DNA of 64,000 bases, taken from the NCBI RefSeq assembly GCF_017833525.1, contig NZ_JAFICD010000001.1:806001-870000 (forward strand), in the 5' to 3' direction. Shown here piece after piece: positions 25,265 through 32,652 of the stretch. Below the pieces are notes generated by a model. The model was given only the letters and a program-made list of their open reading frames with translations, did no database searches and was not told the origin of the DNA. A program made the translations under genes and the position numbers. Position 1 is the stretch's first letter; every line of letters starts with the position of its first letter. Source of the DNA: Duganella sp. 1411. GTDB lineage: Bacteria; Pseudomonadota; Gammaproteobacteria; Burkholderiales; Burkholderiaceae_D.

Positions 25265-26253
25265 TCTTTACGGATAGGTTGGGCGGTGGCGGCAACGTCG
25301 GTCTCACAGACGTCCTTGTCCAGCGCTTTGACTGCGGCCGCCGCCTTGATGCGTGTGGCGTCCTGGTGCATCAGGGTGTTCATGCAGACCGAACCTTCGA
25401 CGACGCAACGGTTCAGCACGAGGTCGTACAGCCCCTTGTCAACGGTACCGAAGTGCATGATCGGGTGCTTGATGGTCGGCTTGTCCAACGCCACGTACTC
25501 GGCGCGGGTCAGCGCGCCGCCGGCACGGGTCTTGGCGACCCAGGCGTCGAAGTCGCCCTGGTTCACGCCGTGGTACTTGAAGCGCATCTGCGAGAAGCCG
25601 GCGCCGCTGTAGTTCGACGAGAAGCCGTCGTACACGCCCACCTTGTTCATCACCGCGTTCAGCTGCGTCTCCATGCCCGGCATGGTGTAGACCATCCCGG
25701 CCAGCGCGGGGATGTAGAACGCGTTCATCACCGTCGACGAGGTCATCTTGAAGCGCACCGGCACGTCGATCGGGGTCACCAGCTCGTTGACGGTGGCGAT
25801 GCCCTGCTCCGGATAGATGAACATCCACTTCCAGTCCATCGCCACGACCTGGATTTCCAGCGGCTTGACGCCGGCGGCGATCGGCCGGTGCTCGTCGAGG
25901 CGGCTCAGCGGACGGTACGGGTCCAGCAAGTGGGTGTAGATCCACGTGATGGCGCCCAGCACGATGATGATCAAGAGCGGCGCGCCCCAGATCAACAACT
26001 CGAGCTTGGTCGAGTGATCCCAGTTCGGTTCGTACTTGGCGGAGGTATTTGACCTCCTATAGCGCCAAGCGAACAGACAGATCAAAATCATAACGGGTAC
26101 GATAATCAACAGCATCAACAATGTGGAAACAATGACAAGGTTTCCCTGCTGAGCGGCGATATCTCCGGACGGGTTCAGCACGACCGTGTTGCAGCCTGCA
26201 AGCCACAACAGCGGTACGAGGAATAGTCCACGACGAGCGATAGGAGGAATCAT
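25261..26253 (-). CDS. cyoA: Cytochrome o ubiquinol oxidase subunit II
   Basis: A 330-residue lipoprotein: signal [20 protein letters not shown] followed by the lipobox Cys, two membrane helices, and a periplasmic cupredoxin-like domain ([40 protein letters not shown]). The copper-A ligand set of cytochrome c oxidases is absent, as expected for quinol oxidases. I start at 26253 because it gives a proper lipoprotein signal; no clear ribosome site is seen, and 26286 is possible. The C-terminus carries an extra Cys-containing segment ([14 protein letters not shown] region, Cys at several positions) of the COX-aromatic-rich type. First gene of cyoABCD-surf1. Confidence 0.95.
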   Translation of the reverse strand: MIPPIARRGLFLVPLLWLAGCNTVVLNPSGDIAAQQGNLVIVSTLLMLLIIVPVMILICLFAWRYRRSNTSAKYEPNWDHSTKLELLIWGAPLLIIIVLGAITWIYTHLLDPYRPLSRLDEHRPIAAGVKPLEIQVVAMDWKWMFIYPEQGIATVNELVTPIDVPVRFKMTSSTVMNAFYIPALAGMVYTMPGMETQLNAVMNKVGVYDGFSSNYSGAGFSQMRFKYHGVNQGDFDAWVAKTRAGGALTRAEYVALDKPTIKHPIMHFGTVDKGLYDLVLNRCVVEGSVCMNTLMHQDATRIKAAAAVKALDKDVCETDVAATAQPIRKE

Positions 26254-26320
26254 GCGGTAATTTACGTTACAGGATATGGATAACATGCTACTGTACCTAT
26301 TACGGAATGTTCTTGCCATT

Positions 26321-26333
26321 GGACACTTTGTCC
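26321..26333. promoter_or_regulatory. Palindromic operator candidate between cyoA and the divergent MFS gene
   Basis: GGACA CTT TGTCC is a perfect 5-base inverted repeat in the 135-base intergenic region that must hold both divergent promoters; GGGGACA follows at 26346. It does not clearly match the published RegA site pattern that I remember. Binding protein unknown. Confidence 0.35.
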
Positions 26334-26388
26334 TAGTGGTCCGGGGACATGATCGTAATAAAAATTTATTTACATACGAGACGAGACC

Positions 26389-27738
26389 ATGGCCAACACG
26401 ACTACATTAACGGGCGTCCAAGCTGGCGTCCAAGAGCATCACCAAACCAGCCAAGGCGCCCGCAACATCAATGCCCGCGACGGCGACATTTCACCAGGCG
26501 AAATCGCCATCGGCGTGGTCATCGGCCGCGCCTCCGAATACTTCGACTTCTTCGTCTACGCGATCGCCTCGGCGCTGGTGTTCCCGTCGGTGTTCTTCCC
26601 GTACGAGAGCCGCCTGGACGGAACACTATACGCCTTCGCGATTTTCTCGCTCGCCTTTATCGCCCGCCCGCTCGGCACTGTGGCATTTATGGCGGTGCAA
26701 CACCGGTTCACCCGTGAAACCAAGCTGATGCTCGCGCTGATGGTGATGGGCGTGTCGACCGCCGGCATCGCCTTCCTGCCGGACTACGCCACCCTGGGCA
26801 CGACCTCGATCGTGATCCTGTCGCTGCTGCGGGTCGGCCAGGGCATCGCCCAGGGCGGCTCGTGGGACGGCCTGCCGTCGCTGCTGGCGCTGAACGCGCC
26901 CGAGCACAAGCGCGGCTGGTACGCCATGCTGGGCCAGCTGGGCGCGCCGATCGGCTTCATTATCGCCGCCGGCCTGTTCGCCTACATGATGGCCACCCTG
27001 AGCTCGCTGGACTTCCTCGACTGGGGCTGGCGCTATCCGTTCTACGTGGCCTTCGCCATCAACGTGGTGGCGCTGTTCGCCCGCCTGCGCCTGGTGACCA
27101 CGCATGAATACTCGCACCTGCTCGACGAGCGCCAGCTGGAGCCAGTCAGCGTTGTCGAATTGATCAGCAAACAGGGCCGCAACGTCGTCATCGGCGCGCT
27201 GGCCGCGCTGGGCAGCTACGCGCTGTTCCACCTGGTGACGGTGTTCCCGCTGTCGTGGATCAGCCTGTATTCGCCACGGGCCGTGTCCGGCTTCCTGCAG
27301 GTGCAGATGGTCGGCGTCGTGCTGATGACCATCGGTATCGTCATTTCCGGCCTGGTGGCCGACCGCTACGGCCGCCGCCGCACCTTGGGCACGCTGGCCA
27401 TGCTGATCGCCGTCTTCAGCGCCGCCGTGCCGTCGCTCATCGATGGCGGCGAAACGGGCCAGGACATCTTCATCCTGCTCGGCTTCTCGCTGCTGGGGCT
27501 GTCATACGGCCAGGCCGCCGGCGCCGTCACCGCCAACTTTGAACAGCGCTTCCGCTACACCGGCGCGGCGTTGACGTCGGATCTGGCGTGGCTGGTGGGC
27601 GCCGGCTTCGCGCCGCTGGTGGCGCTGGGCGTGTCGGCGCACTTCGGCCTGGCGTATGTGGGCCTGTACCTGCTGTCGGGCGCCGTGGCCTCGCTGGCCG
27701 CGCTGAGCCTGAACCGCCGGCTCGATATCCGTAACTAG
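26389..27738 (+). CDS. MFS transporter (MHS-type)
   Basis: A 449-residue carrier with 12 predicted helices. The N-terminus reads GVVIGRASEYFDFFVYAIAS, and loop 8-9 reads GLVADRYGRRRTLG; both fit the metabolite:H+ symporter group of the MFS. Mid-protein shows GQGIAQGGSWDGLPSLLALN and APEHKRGWYAMLGQLGAPIG. It diverges from cyoA. The substrate is not predictable from this; a dicarboxylate or osmolyte is possible. A strong terminator follows at 27786. Confidence 0.88.
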   Translation: MANTTTLTGVQAGVQEHHQTSQGARNINARDGDISPGEIAIGVVIGRASEYFDFFVYAIASALVFPSVFFPYESRLDGTLYAFAIFSLAFIARPLGTVAFMAVQHRFTRETKLMLALMVMGVSTAGIAFLPDYATLGTTSIVILSLLRVGQGIAQGGSWDGLPSLLALNAPEHKRGWYAMLGQLGAPIGFIIAAGLFAYMMATLSSLDFLDWGWRYPFYVAFAINVVALFARLRLVTTHEYSHLLDERQLEPVSVVELISKQGRNVVIGALAALGSYALFHLVTVFPLSWISLYSPRAVSGFLQVQMVGVVLMTIGIVISGLVADRYGRRRTLGTLAMLIAVFSAAVPSLIDGGETGQDIFILLGFSLLGLSYGQAAGAVTANFEQRFRYTGAALTSDLAWLVGAGFAPLVALGVSAHFGLAYVGLYLLSGAVASLAALSLNRRLDIRN

Positions 27739-27785
27739 CAGCAACAAATATAATAAGATGGAATAAATCCATGCTTCAGTAAGGC

Positions 27786-27809
27786 GGGGCCGCGATCGCG
27801 GCCCCTTTT
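27786..27809 (+). terminator. Terminator after the MFS transporter gene
   Basis: A perfect 20-base palindrome (GGGGCCGCGATCGCGGCCCC) followed by TTTTCTTT, 48 bases after the stop codon. Confidence 0.85.
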
Positions 27810-27826
27810 CTTTCAGAGGAGACAAC

Positions 27827-28807
27827 ATGAAAGTATGCATCGTCGGTGCCGGCGCCATTGGCGGTTTCATCGGCACCCGTCTCGCGGCCGCGGCCGCATG
27901 CGATCTGAGCGTGCTGGCGCGCCGCGCGGCCCTCGTTTCACTCAAGGAACATGGCTGGCGGCTGCGCCAGGGCGACGTGCTGACCACGGCGCCGGCGCGC
28001 GCCAGCGACAAGGCGGCCGAACTGGGCCGCCAGGACGTGGTCATCGTCGCCGTCAAGGGCCAGGGGTTGGCGGCCGTGGCGCGCGAGATCGGCCCGCTGC
28101 TCGGCCCCGACACCGTGATCCTGCCGGCCATGAACGGCGTGCCGTGGTGGTTCGGCCAGGGCGTGCCGGCCATCGGCGACCAGCCGCTGGCCAGCGTCGA
28201 CCCGGAGGGCACGATCACCGCCGCCCTGCCCTACGCCCAGGTGCTCGGCTGCGTGGTGCACGCCAACACCTCGTCGCCGGAGCCCGGGCTGGTCGCCCAC
28301 AAGGCCGGCAACGGCCTGATCATCGGCGAGCCGGCTGGCGGCGAGTCGGCGCGCGCGCGCCAGTTGGGCGCGCTGCTGGGCGGCGCCGGCTTCGACGTCA
28401 CCGTGTCGGACAACATCCGCTACGCCATCTGGTACAAACTGTGGGGCAACATGACGATCAACCCGGTGTCGGCGCTCACCGGCGCCACCGCCGACCGCAT
28501 CCTCGACGATCCGCTGGTGGCCGAATTTTGCCGCGCGGCCATGCGCGAGGCGGCGCTGATCGGCGAGCGTATCGGCTGCCACATCGACGAGACGCCGGAA
28601 CAGCGCCACCTGGTCACACGCAAGCTGGGCGCGGTCAAGACCTCGATGCTGCAGGACGCCGACGCCGGCCGCATGCTGGAGCTGGACGGGCTGGTGGGCG
28701 CGGTGCGCGAAATCGGCCAGCGGCTGGGGCTGCAGACGCCCAACATCGACGCCCTGCTCGGCCTGACGCGCCTGTTCGGCCGCGTGCACGGCCTGTATCC
28801 GCACTGA
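27827..28807 (+). CDS. 2-dehydropantoate 2-reductase (ketopantoate reductase) family protein
   Basis: A 326-residue NADPH-dependent dehydrogenase. It begins MKVCIVGAGAIGGFIGTRLA (Rossmann GxGxxG), has the family's middle NGVPWWF segment and the C-terminal catalytic-type region YAIWYKLWGNMTINPVSALT with Lys and Asn. AGAGGAG is 6 bases before the start. PanE reduces ketopantoate in coenzyme A synthesis, but genomes often hold several relatives; this one, with the NGVPWWFGQGV insertion, may act on another 2-oxo acid. No pantothenate genes are nearby. Confidence 0.85.
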   Translation: MKVCIVGAGAIGGFIGTRLAAAAACDLSVLARRAALVSLKEHGWRLRQGDVLTTAPARASDKAAELGRQDVVIVAVKGQGLAAVAREIGPLLGPDTVILPAMNGVPWWFGQGVPAIGDQPLASVDPEGTITAALPYAQVLGCVVHANTSSPEPGLVAHKAGNGLIIGEPAGGESARARQLGALLGGAGFDVTVSDNIRYAIWYKLWGNMTINPVSALTGATADRILDDPLVAEFCRAAMREAALIGERIGCHIDETPEQRHLVTRKLGAVKTSMLQDADAGRMLELDGLVGAVREIGQRLGLQTPNIDALLGLTRLFGRVHGLYPH

Positions 28808-28824
28808 GGAGGAAAAAAGGACGC

Positions 28825-28851
28825 AAAAAAGGGACGCCAGCGCGGCGTCCC
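28825..28851 (-). terminator. Terminator of paralog gene 1
   Basis: Stem GGGACGCC (28831-28838) with GGCGTCCC (28844-28851); on the minus strand it is followed by six T residues. It lies 19 bases after the minus-strand stop at 28870. Confidence 0.85.
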
Positions 28852-28869
28852 CGTGCGGCGCGGGCCGGC

Positions 28870-29289
28870 TCACATGCCCAGCGATAAACGCGTGCCCAGG
28901 ATGCTGAACGGCGTTTGGCGCAGCGTGCCCGGACGCCACAGCATGCCGCCGCCGATGTGGTTGTTATCGATGAAGTTGAACTGCATGTCGAGGCGGCGCG
29001 CCGCATCGGTGCTGCTGAGCAGATTGGTCAGCGTCGGTCCCAGCAGGCTGACCAACGAAAAACCTTCGACCGGCACCGGCGAGTAGCCGGTCAGCAGCGG
29101 TACCGACAAGGTGCCCTGCAGCTTGAACAGCGAAAACTCGACGGTACTCACTTGCTGCGCCTGCTCCATGATGGCCGATACGTCGCCGGTCTGCAGCGCC
29201 TCCAGATCGGTGTAGCGATAGCGCAAGGTGCCCAGCAGCGTCAAGCCCTGCGGACTGGTCAATAACAAGTTATAGACAATCTCATCCAT
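28870..29289 (-). CDS. Unknown protein, member 1 of a four-paralog local family
   Basis: A 139-residue protein I cannot assign to any family. It shares with the three genes at 30858, 31408 and 32085 an N-terminus MDEIVYNLLLTSPQGLTLLG and then TLRYRYTD, a middle GTLSVPLLTGYSPVPVEG, and a C-terminal HIGGGMLWRPG plus FSILGTRLSLGM. There is no signal peptide, membrane helix or obvious catalytic set; Gly/Leu/beta pattern suggests a beta-rich domain. GGAGG lies before a double ATG; the second (29289) has the better spacing. It has its own terminator and its own conserved leader (29290-29440), and diverges from ppk2. Confidence 0.75.
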   Translation of the reverse strand: MDEIVYNLLLTSPQGLTLLGTLRYRYTDLEALQTGDVSAIMEQAQQVSTVEFSLFKLQGTLSVPLLTGYSPVPVEGFSLVSLLGPTLTNLLSSTDAARRLDMQFNFIDNNHIGGGMLWRPGTLRQTPFSILGTRLSLGM

Positions 29290-29389
29290 CATAACCTCCT
29301 TAGGTTAAGCCACCCACGCGGGCGCGCGTCGGTGGCCACAGCAACAATGACAACGGCAAACATCCGGCCGCAAGCGCGGGCCAGACATT

Positions 29390-29435
29390 CAGCTTACCGA
29401 GCCGGGCGTGCCGCGCCATGATCAGATCGACATTT
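29390..29435 (-). promoter_or_regulatory. Conserved leader block of paralog gene 1
   Basis: On the minus strand AAATGTCGATCTGATCAT and TAAGCTG are separated by 21 bases. The same two boxes at the same spacing occur upstream of paralogs 3 and 4. Probably a promoter/operator, about 100-145 bases before the start codon. Confidence 0.5.
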
Positions 29436-29510
29436 GCGCGATATTGATCCGTCATCGGCTGGTCACAATCGGCGCGTAAGCTGTGCCCGGACCACACCGA
29501 GGAGCATTGC

Positions 29511-30431
29511 GTGAAATTGAACGAACAGGAATTGCTGGAGCGCGTGCACCGCGAGCTCACCGACAGCTACGACGAGGAGCTGGAGATGGAACTGGAGGAC
29601 CGGGAAATCGACCCGGTCACCAAGCTGGTCATCGAGACCGAGCGCACCGAGGCGGCCAAGGCCGCGCGCCGACATTACTTCCGCGAACTGTTCCGCCTGC
29701 AGGCGGAGCTCGTCAAGCTGCAGGACTGGGTGGTCCACACCGGCCACAAGGTGGTGATCCTGTTCGAGGGCCGCGACGCCGCCGGCAAGGGCGGCGTCAT
29801 CAAGCGCATCGTGCAGCGCCTCAATCCGCGCGTGTGCCGCGTCGCCGCGCTGCCCGCGCCCAACAACCGCGAGCGCACGCAATGGTATTTCCAGCGCTAC
29901 GCCTCGCACCTGCCGGCCGCCGGCGAGATCGTGCTGTTCGACCGCAGCTGGTACAACCGTGCCGGCGTCGAGCGCGTCATGGGTTTCTGCAGCGACGAGC
30001 AATACGAGGAATTCTTCCAGACCGTGCCGGAGTTCGAGCGCATGCTGGCGCGTTCGGGCATCCAGCTGATCAAGTACTGGTTCTCGATCTCGGACGAGGA
30101 ACAGAACGCGCGCTTCCTGGGCCGCATCCACGACCCGCTCAAGCAATGGAAGCTGAGCCCGATGGACCTGGAGTCGCGCCGGCGCTGGGAGGAATACACG
30201 AAGGCCAAGGAAATCATGCTCGAGCGCACCCACATTCCGGAGGCGCCGTGGTGGGTGGTGCAAGGCGTGGACAAGAAAAAGGCCAGGCTCAATTGCATCC
30301 ACCACCTGTTGCAGCAGATGCCCTACGTCGAAGTCGAGCATCCGGCGATCCAGCTGCCCGAGCGCGAGTACCACGACGACTATGTGCGCCGCCCGGTGCC
30401 GTCCGAAATCATCGTTCCCGAGATATACTAG
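29511..30431 (+). CDS. ppk2: Polyphosphate kinase 2 (PPK2 family)
   Basis: A 306-residue P-loop kinase that uses polyphosphate to phosphorylate nucleoside mono- or diphosphates. Walker A GRDAAGKGG is at 87-95, Walker B LFDRSWYNRAG at about 142-152, and the lid region FSISDEEQNARFLGRIHDPL follows; a single PPK2 domain of this length fits class I (ADP/GDP-phosphorylating) more than class II/III, but that is inference. It starts with GTG at 29511 (GAGGAG upstream). Flanked by paralog 1 (divergent) and the VOC gene 30 bases downstream. Confidence 0.93.
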   Translation: MKLNEQELLERVHRELTDSYDEELEMELEDREIDPVTKLVIETERTEAAKAARRHYFRELFRLQAELVKLQDWVVHTGHKVVILFEGRDAAGKGGVIKRIVQRLNPRVCRVAALPAPNNRERTQWYFQRYASHLPAAGEIVLFDRSWYNRAGVERVMGFCSDEQYEEFFQTVPEFERMLARSGIQLIKYWFSISDEEQNARFLGRIHDPLKQWKLSPMDLESRRRWEEYTKAKEIMLERTHIPEAPWWVVQGVDKKKARLNCIHHLLQQMPYVEVEHPAIQLPEREYHDDYVRRPVPSEIIVPEIY

Positions 30432-30461
30432 CGGCTCGACCAACCTCCAACGGGAGCGAAC

Positions 30462-30842
30462 ATGACCCTCGGAACCATCACGCCCATCCTGCGCATATTC
30501 GACGAAGCGAAGGCGCGCGAGTTCTACGTCGATTTCCTGGGCTTGGAGGTCGACTGGGAGCACCGTTTCGAGCCGGGCATGCCGCTGTACCTGCAGGTGT
30601 CGAAGGATGGCTGCGCGCTGCACCTGAGCGAACACCACGGCGACTGCAGCCCCGGCGCCGCCGTGCGCATCGTCACCACCGACATCGACGCGCTGCACGC
30701 CGCGCTGGCGGACAAGCGATATAAATACGCCCGCCCGGGCATCGAAACGGTGCCATGGGGCGGGCGTGAAATGTCGATCAAAGATCCGTTCGGCAACCGG
30801 CTCACGTTCGTGGCCGCCGACGACGCGGAAGTGAGTCCCTGA
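30462..30842 (+). CDS. Glyoxalase/bleomycin-resistance-like (VOC) protein
   Basis: A 126-residue vicinal-oxygen-chelate protein: TPILRIFDEAKAREFYVDFL, GLEVDWEHRF, YLQVSKDGCALHLSEH, MSIKDPFGNRLTF. This is the one-domain VOC pattern seen in bleomycin-type resistance and lactoylglutathione lyase relatives; the metal ligands His/Glu are partly conserved. A ribosome site (GGGAGC) precedes it, 30 bases after ppk2, so the two genes likely form a unit. Function could be drug binding or an unknown lyase. Confidence 0.85.
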   Translation: MTLGTITPILRIFDEAKAREFYVDFLGLEVDWEHRFEPGMPLYLQVSKDGCALHLSEHHGDCSPGAAVRIVTTDIDALHAALADKRYKYARPGIETVPWGGREMSIKDPFGNRLTFVAADDAEVSP

Positions 30843-30857
30843 GCGGATCCCCGGACA

Positions 30858-31328
30858 TCACGCGGTCTCGTCCTGCGGAGCCGCCTGGTCCTGTTCCAGC
30901 ATCTCGTCTTGCAGACCCAAGGGAAGCTGGGTGCCCAGCAAGCTCAACACCAGCTCGCCGAACTGCCCGCGCCGCCACACCAGGCCGCCGGCGATGGTCT
31001 GCAGGTCGAGCAGGTTGAAGCGCACGTCGGCCGGGCGCGCCGGGTCCGTACTGAGCAGCACTACACCGATGGGCCCGGCGGCGGTGCCCAGCGCGACGCC
31101 TTGCAGCGGCACGGGGTGCAAGCCGGTCAGCAAGGGCACCGACAGCGTGCCCTCCAGCTGGAACACCGCCACTTCGACGGTGACCGGCTGCGGCGCCGCC
31201 GCCAGCATGGCGGCGACGTCGACCGGGCGCGTGAGCGCATCCAGGTCGGTGAAGTGGAAACGCAAGGTGCCCGGCAGGCTTAAGCCGAACCTGCCCGTCA
31301 ACAACAGACTGTAGATAATCTCGTCCAT
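30858..31328 (-). CDS. Unknown protein, member 2 of the four-paralog family
   Basis: A 156-residue paralog: MDEIIYSLLLTGRFGLSLPG, TLRFHFTDLDAL, QLEGTLSVPLLTGLHPVPLQ, IAGGLVWRRGQFGELVLSLL, GTQLPLGL, then an acidic tail (EMLEQDQAAPQDETA) absent from the other three. It is the most diverged copy. The double ATG behind GGAGG is kept (31331/31328). The distal leader boxes are missing, and paralog 3 ends only 79 bases upstream, so this gene is probably read through from paralog 3. The leader hairpin is kept. Function unknown. Confidence 0.7.
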   Translation of the reverse strand: MDEIIYSLLLTGRFGLSLPGTLRFHFTDLDALTRPVDVAAMLAAAPQPVTVEVAVFQLEGTLSVPLLTGLHPVPLQGVALGTAAGPIGVVLLSTDPARPADVRFNLLDLQTIAGGLVWRRGQFGELVLSLLGTQLPLGLQDEMLEQDQAAPQDETA

Positions 31329-31352
31329 CATAACCTCCATCCAGATTGAGTG

Positions 31353-31378
31353 GTCACCACGCGCGCGGCGATAGTGAC
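31353..31378 (-). promoter_or_regulatory. Leader hairpin of paralog gene 2
   Basis: On the minus strand GTCACTAT and GTGGTGAC enclose a GC-rich loop, 25 bases before the start. Equivalent hairpins precede paralogs 3 (31859-31882) and 4 (32529-32553). Confidence 0.5.
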
Positions 31379-31407
31379 GAAGAGTTTGCTTGCCCGACGC
31401 GGTGCCG

Positions 31408-31833
31408 CTACATGCCGAATCCGCGCTGCGTGCCCAGCAGGCTGAACTTCAGTTCGCGCGCCGTGCCGACCTGCCAGATCATGCCGCCGCCGATGTGCGT
31501 GGCGTCGAGGAAGCTGAACTGGATGGTGAGCGGGCGCGCCGGATCGGCGCTGTTGAACAAGGCGTTCAATGGCAACGGCACCATGCCGAAGCTGAAGGCC
31601 AGGCCCTCGATCGGCACCGGACGCAGACCGCTCAGGAACTGCACGGCGATCGAGCCTTCCAGCCGCTGCACGTCCATATTGATGAAGGGCCGCTCGAGCG
31701 ACTCGGCGAGCAAAGCGGAAACGTCGGCGGTACCTTTGGCGGCTTCGAATTCCGTGACGCGGAAGCGGAGCGTGCCCAGCAGCATAAAACCCTGCGGGCT
31801 CTTCAACAGTAGATCGTAGATAATCTCATCCAT
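31408..31833 (-). CDS. Unknown protein, member 3 of the four-paralog family
   Basis: A 141-residue paralog: MDEIIYDLLLKSPQGFMLLG, TLRFRVTEFEAA, LEGSIAVQFLSGLRPVPIEG, THIGGGMIWQVG, FSLLGTQRGFGM. The reading frame is open upstream through the leader to 32037, and the leader's conserved peptide-like segment is in frame, but the double ATG with GGAGG at 31836/31833 is common to all four copies and is the better start. It has both the distal boxes (31918-31963) and the leader hairpin. Function unknown. Confidence 0.73.
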   Translation of the reverse strand: MDEIIYDLLLKSPQGFMLLGTLRFRVTEFEAAKGTADVSALLAESLERPFINMDVQRLEGSIAVQFLSGLRPVPIEGLAFSFGMVPLPLNALFNSADPARPLTIQFSFLDATHIGGGMIWQVGTARELKFSLLGTQRGFGM

Positions 31834-31858
31834 CATAACCTCCATGCGGGTTGAGCGG

Positions 31859-31882
31859 CCACCACGCGCGAGCAATGGTGAC
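31859..31882 (-). promoter_or_regulatory. Leader hairpin of paralog gene 3
   Basis: Minus strand GTCACCA and TGGTGGC flank a GC-rich loop; one position is mismatched. It occupies the same place relative to the start codon as in paralogs 2 and 4. Confidence 0.45.
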
Positions 31883-31917
31883 AGGGGGAACTTCCCTGCC
31901 TGACGCAGGCAGTAGTC

Positions 31918-31963
31918 CAGCTTAGCCGCCCCATCCGCACGCATGATGATCAGATCGATGTTT
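31918..31963 (-). promoter_or_regulatory. Conserved leader block of paralog gene 3
   Basis: Minus strand AAACATCGATCTGATCAT, 21 bases, TAAGCTG: same order and spacing as in paralogs 1 and 4. Confidence 0.5.
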
Positions 31964-32022
31964 GCTGCGCCCCGCGCGCGTTGTCCGCCGCCGCCGCGCG
32001 CCGCGCGCCGCCCATGCCCAAG

Positions 32023-32052
32023 AAAAAAGGGCGCCACTCACGCGACGCCCTT
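32023..32052 (-). terminator. Terminator of paralog gene 4
   Basis: Stem AAGGGCG / CGCCCTT; on the minus strand followed by a run of T residues (TTTTTTCTT). 33 bases after the stop of paralog 4, it separates that gene from paralog 3. Confidence 0.75.
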
Positions 32053-32084
32053 CTCCCGATTGCCGGCGGCGGCCCGTCGCCGCC

Positions 32085-32504
32085 TCACATGCCGAACGGC
32101 TGCTGCGTCCCGAGCACGCTGAACACCAGCGCGCCCGGTTGGCCCGGGTGCCAGGACATGCCCCCGCCGATATGCGTGGAGTCGATCGGATTGATTTGCA
32201 GGCCGAGGCTGCGCGTCTGGTCGGTGCTGTTGAGCAGCACGGTCAGCAGGCCGGCCACGCTGCCGAAGCCGGCACCACTGATGGGCACCGGCGTGGCGCC
32301 GGTCAGCAGCGGCACCGAGATCGTCCCCTCCGCCCCGAAGGCGAACAGCCCGATGTTGGGATGCTGCAGCGCCTCGTCCATCAGCGCGTGGATGTCGCGC
32401 GTGCCGGCGGCGGCGGTGTCAAAATTCAGGCGATAGCGCAAGGTGCCGAGCAGGGTCAAGCCCTGCGTGCCCTTCAACAGCAGACTGTAGATAAACTCGT
32501 CCAT
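32085..32504 (-). CDS. Unknown protein, member 4 of the four-paralog family
   Basis: A 139-residue paralog: MDEFIYSLLLKGTQGLTLLG, TLRYRLNFDTAA, AEGTISVPLLTGATPVPISG, THIGGGMSWHPGQPGALVFS, VLGTQQPFGM. No signal peptide or membrane helix. Double ATG behind GGAGG (32507/32504). It has the full leader (hairpin at 32529-32553, distal boxes at 32588-32632) and a terminator, so it is an independent unit. Function unknown; the family is not one I recognise. Confidence 0.73.
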   Translation of the reverse strand: MDEFIYSLLLKGTQGLTLLGTLRYRLNFDTAAAGTRDIHALMDEALQHPNIGLFAFGAEGTISVPLLTGATPVPISGAGFGSVAGLLTVLLNSTDQTRSLGLQINPIDSTHIGGGMSWHPGQPGALVFSVLGTQQPFGM

Positions 32505-32528
32505 CATGACCTCCGTCTAGGTTGAGTC

Positions 32529-32553
32529 GTCACCAAGCGCGAGCAATAGTGAC
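32529..32553 (-). promoter_or_regulatory. Leader hairpin of paralog gene 4
   Basis: Minus strand GTCAC and GTGAC enclose TATTGCTCGCGCTTG, 25 bases before the start codon. Confidence 0.45.
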
Positions 32554-32587
32554 GAAGAGAACTTCCCGCCCGATATGGCAGAAAGTT

Positions 32588-32632
32588 CAGCTTACCCAGC
32601 CCAGCGGAACGCAGTATGATCAGATCGACATT
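32588..32632 (-). promoter_or_regulatory. Conserved leader block of paralog gene 4
   Basis: Minus strand AATGTCGATCTGATCAT, 21 bases, TAAGCTG, as in paralogs 1 and 3. It also lies 21 bases after the stop region of the GH92 gene is read the other way, i.e. just outside the 3' end of that gene. Confidence 0.5.
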
Positions 32633-32652
32633 GACGGCGGTTCGTCGGCGGA

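Noticed and set aside
31834..32037. N-terminal extension of paralog 3 (open frame through the leader)
   Set aside because: The other copies do not keep an open ATG-started frame there, while the double ATG with GGAGG is common to all four.
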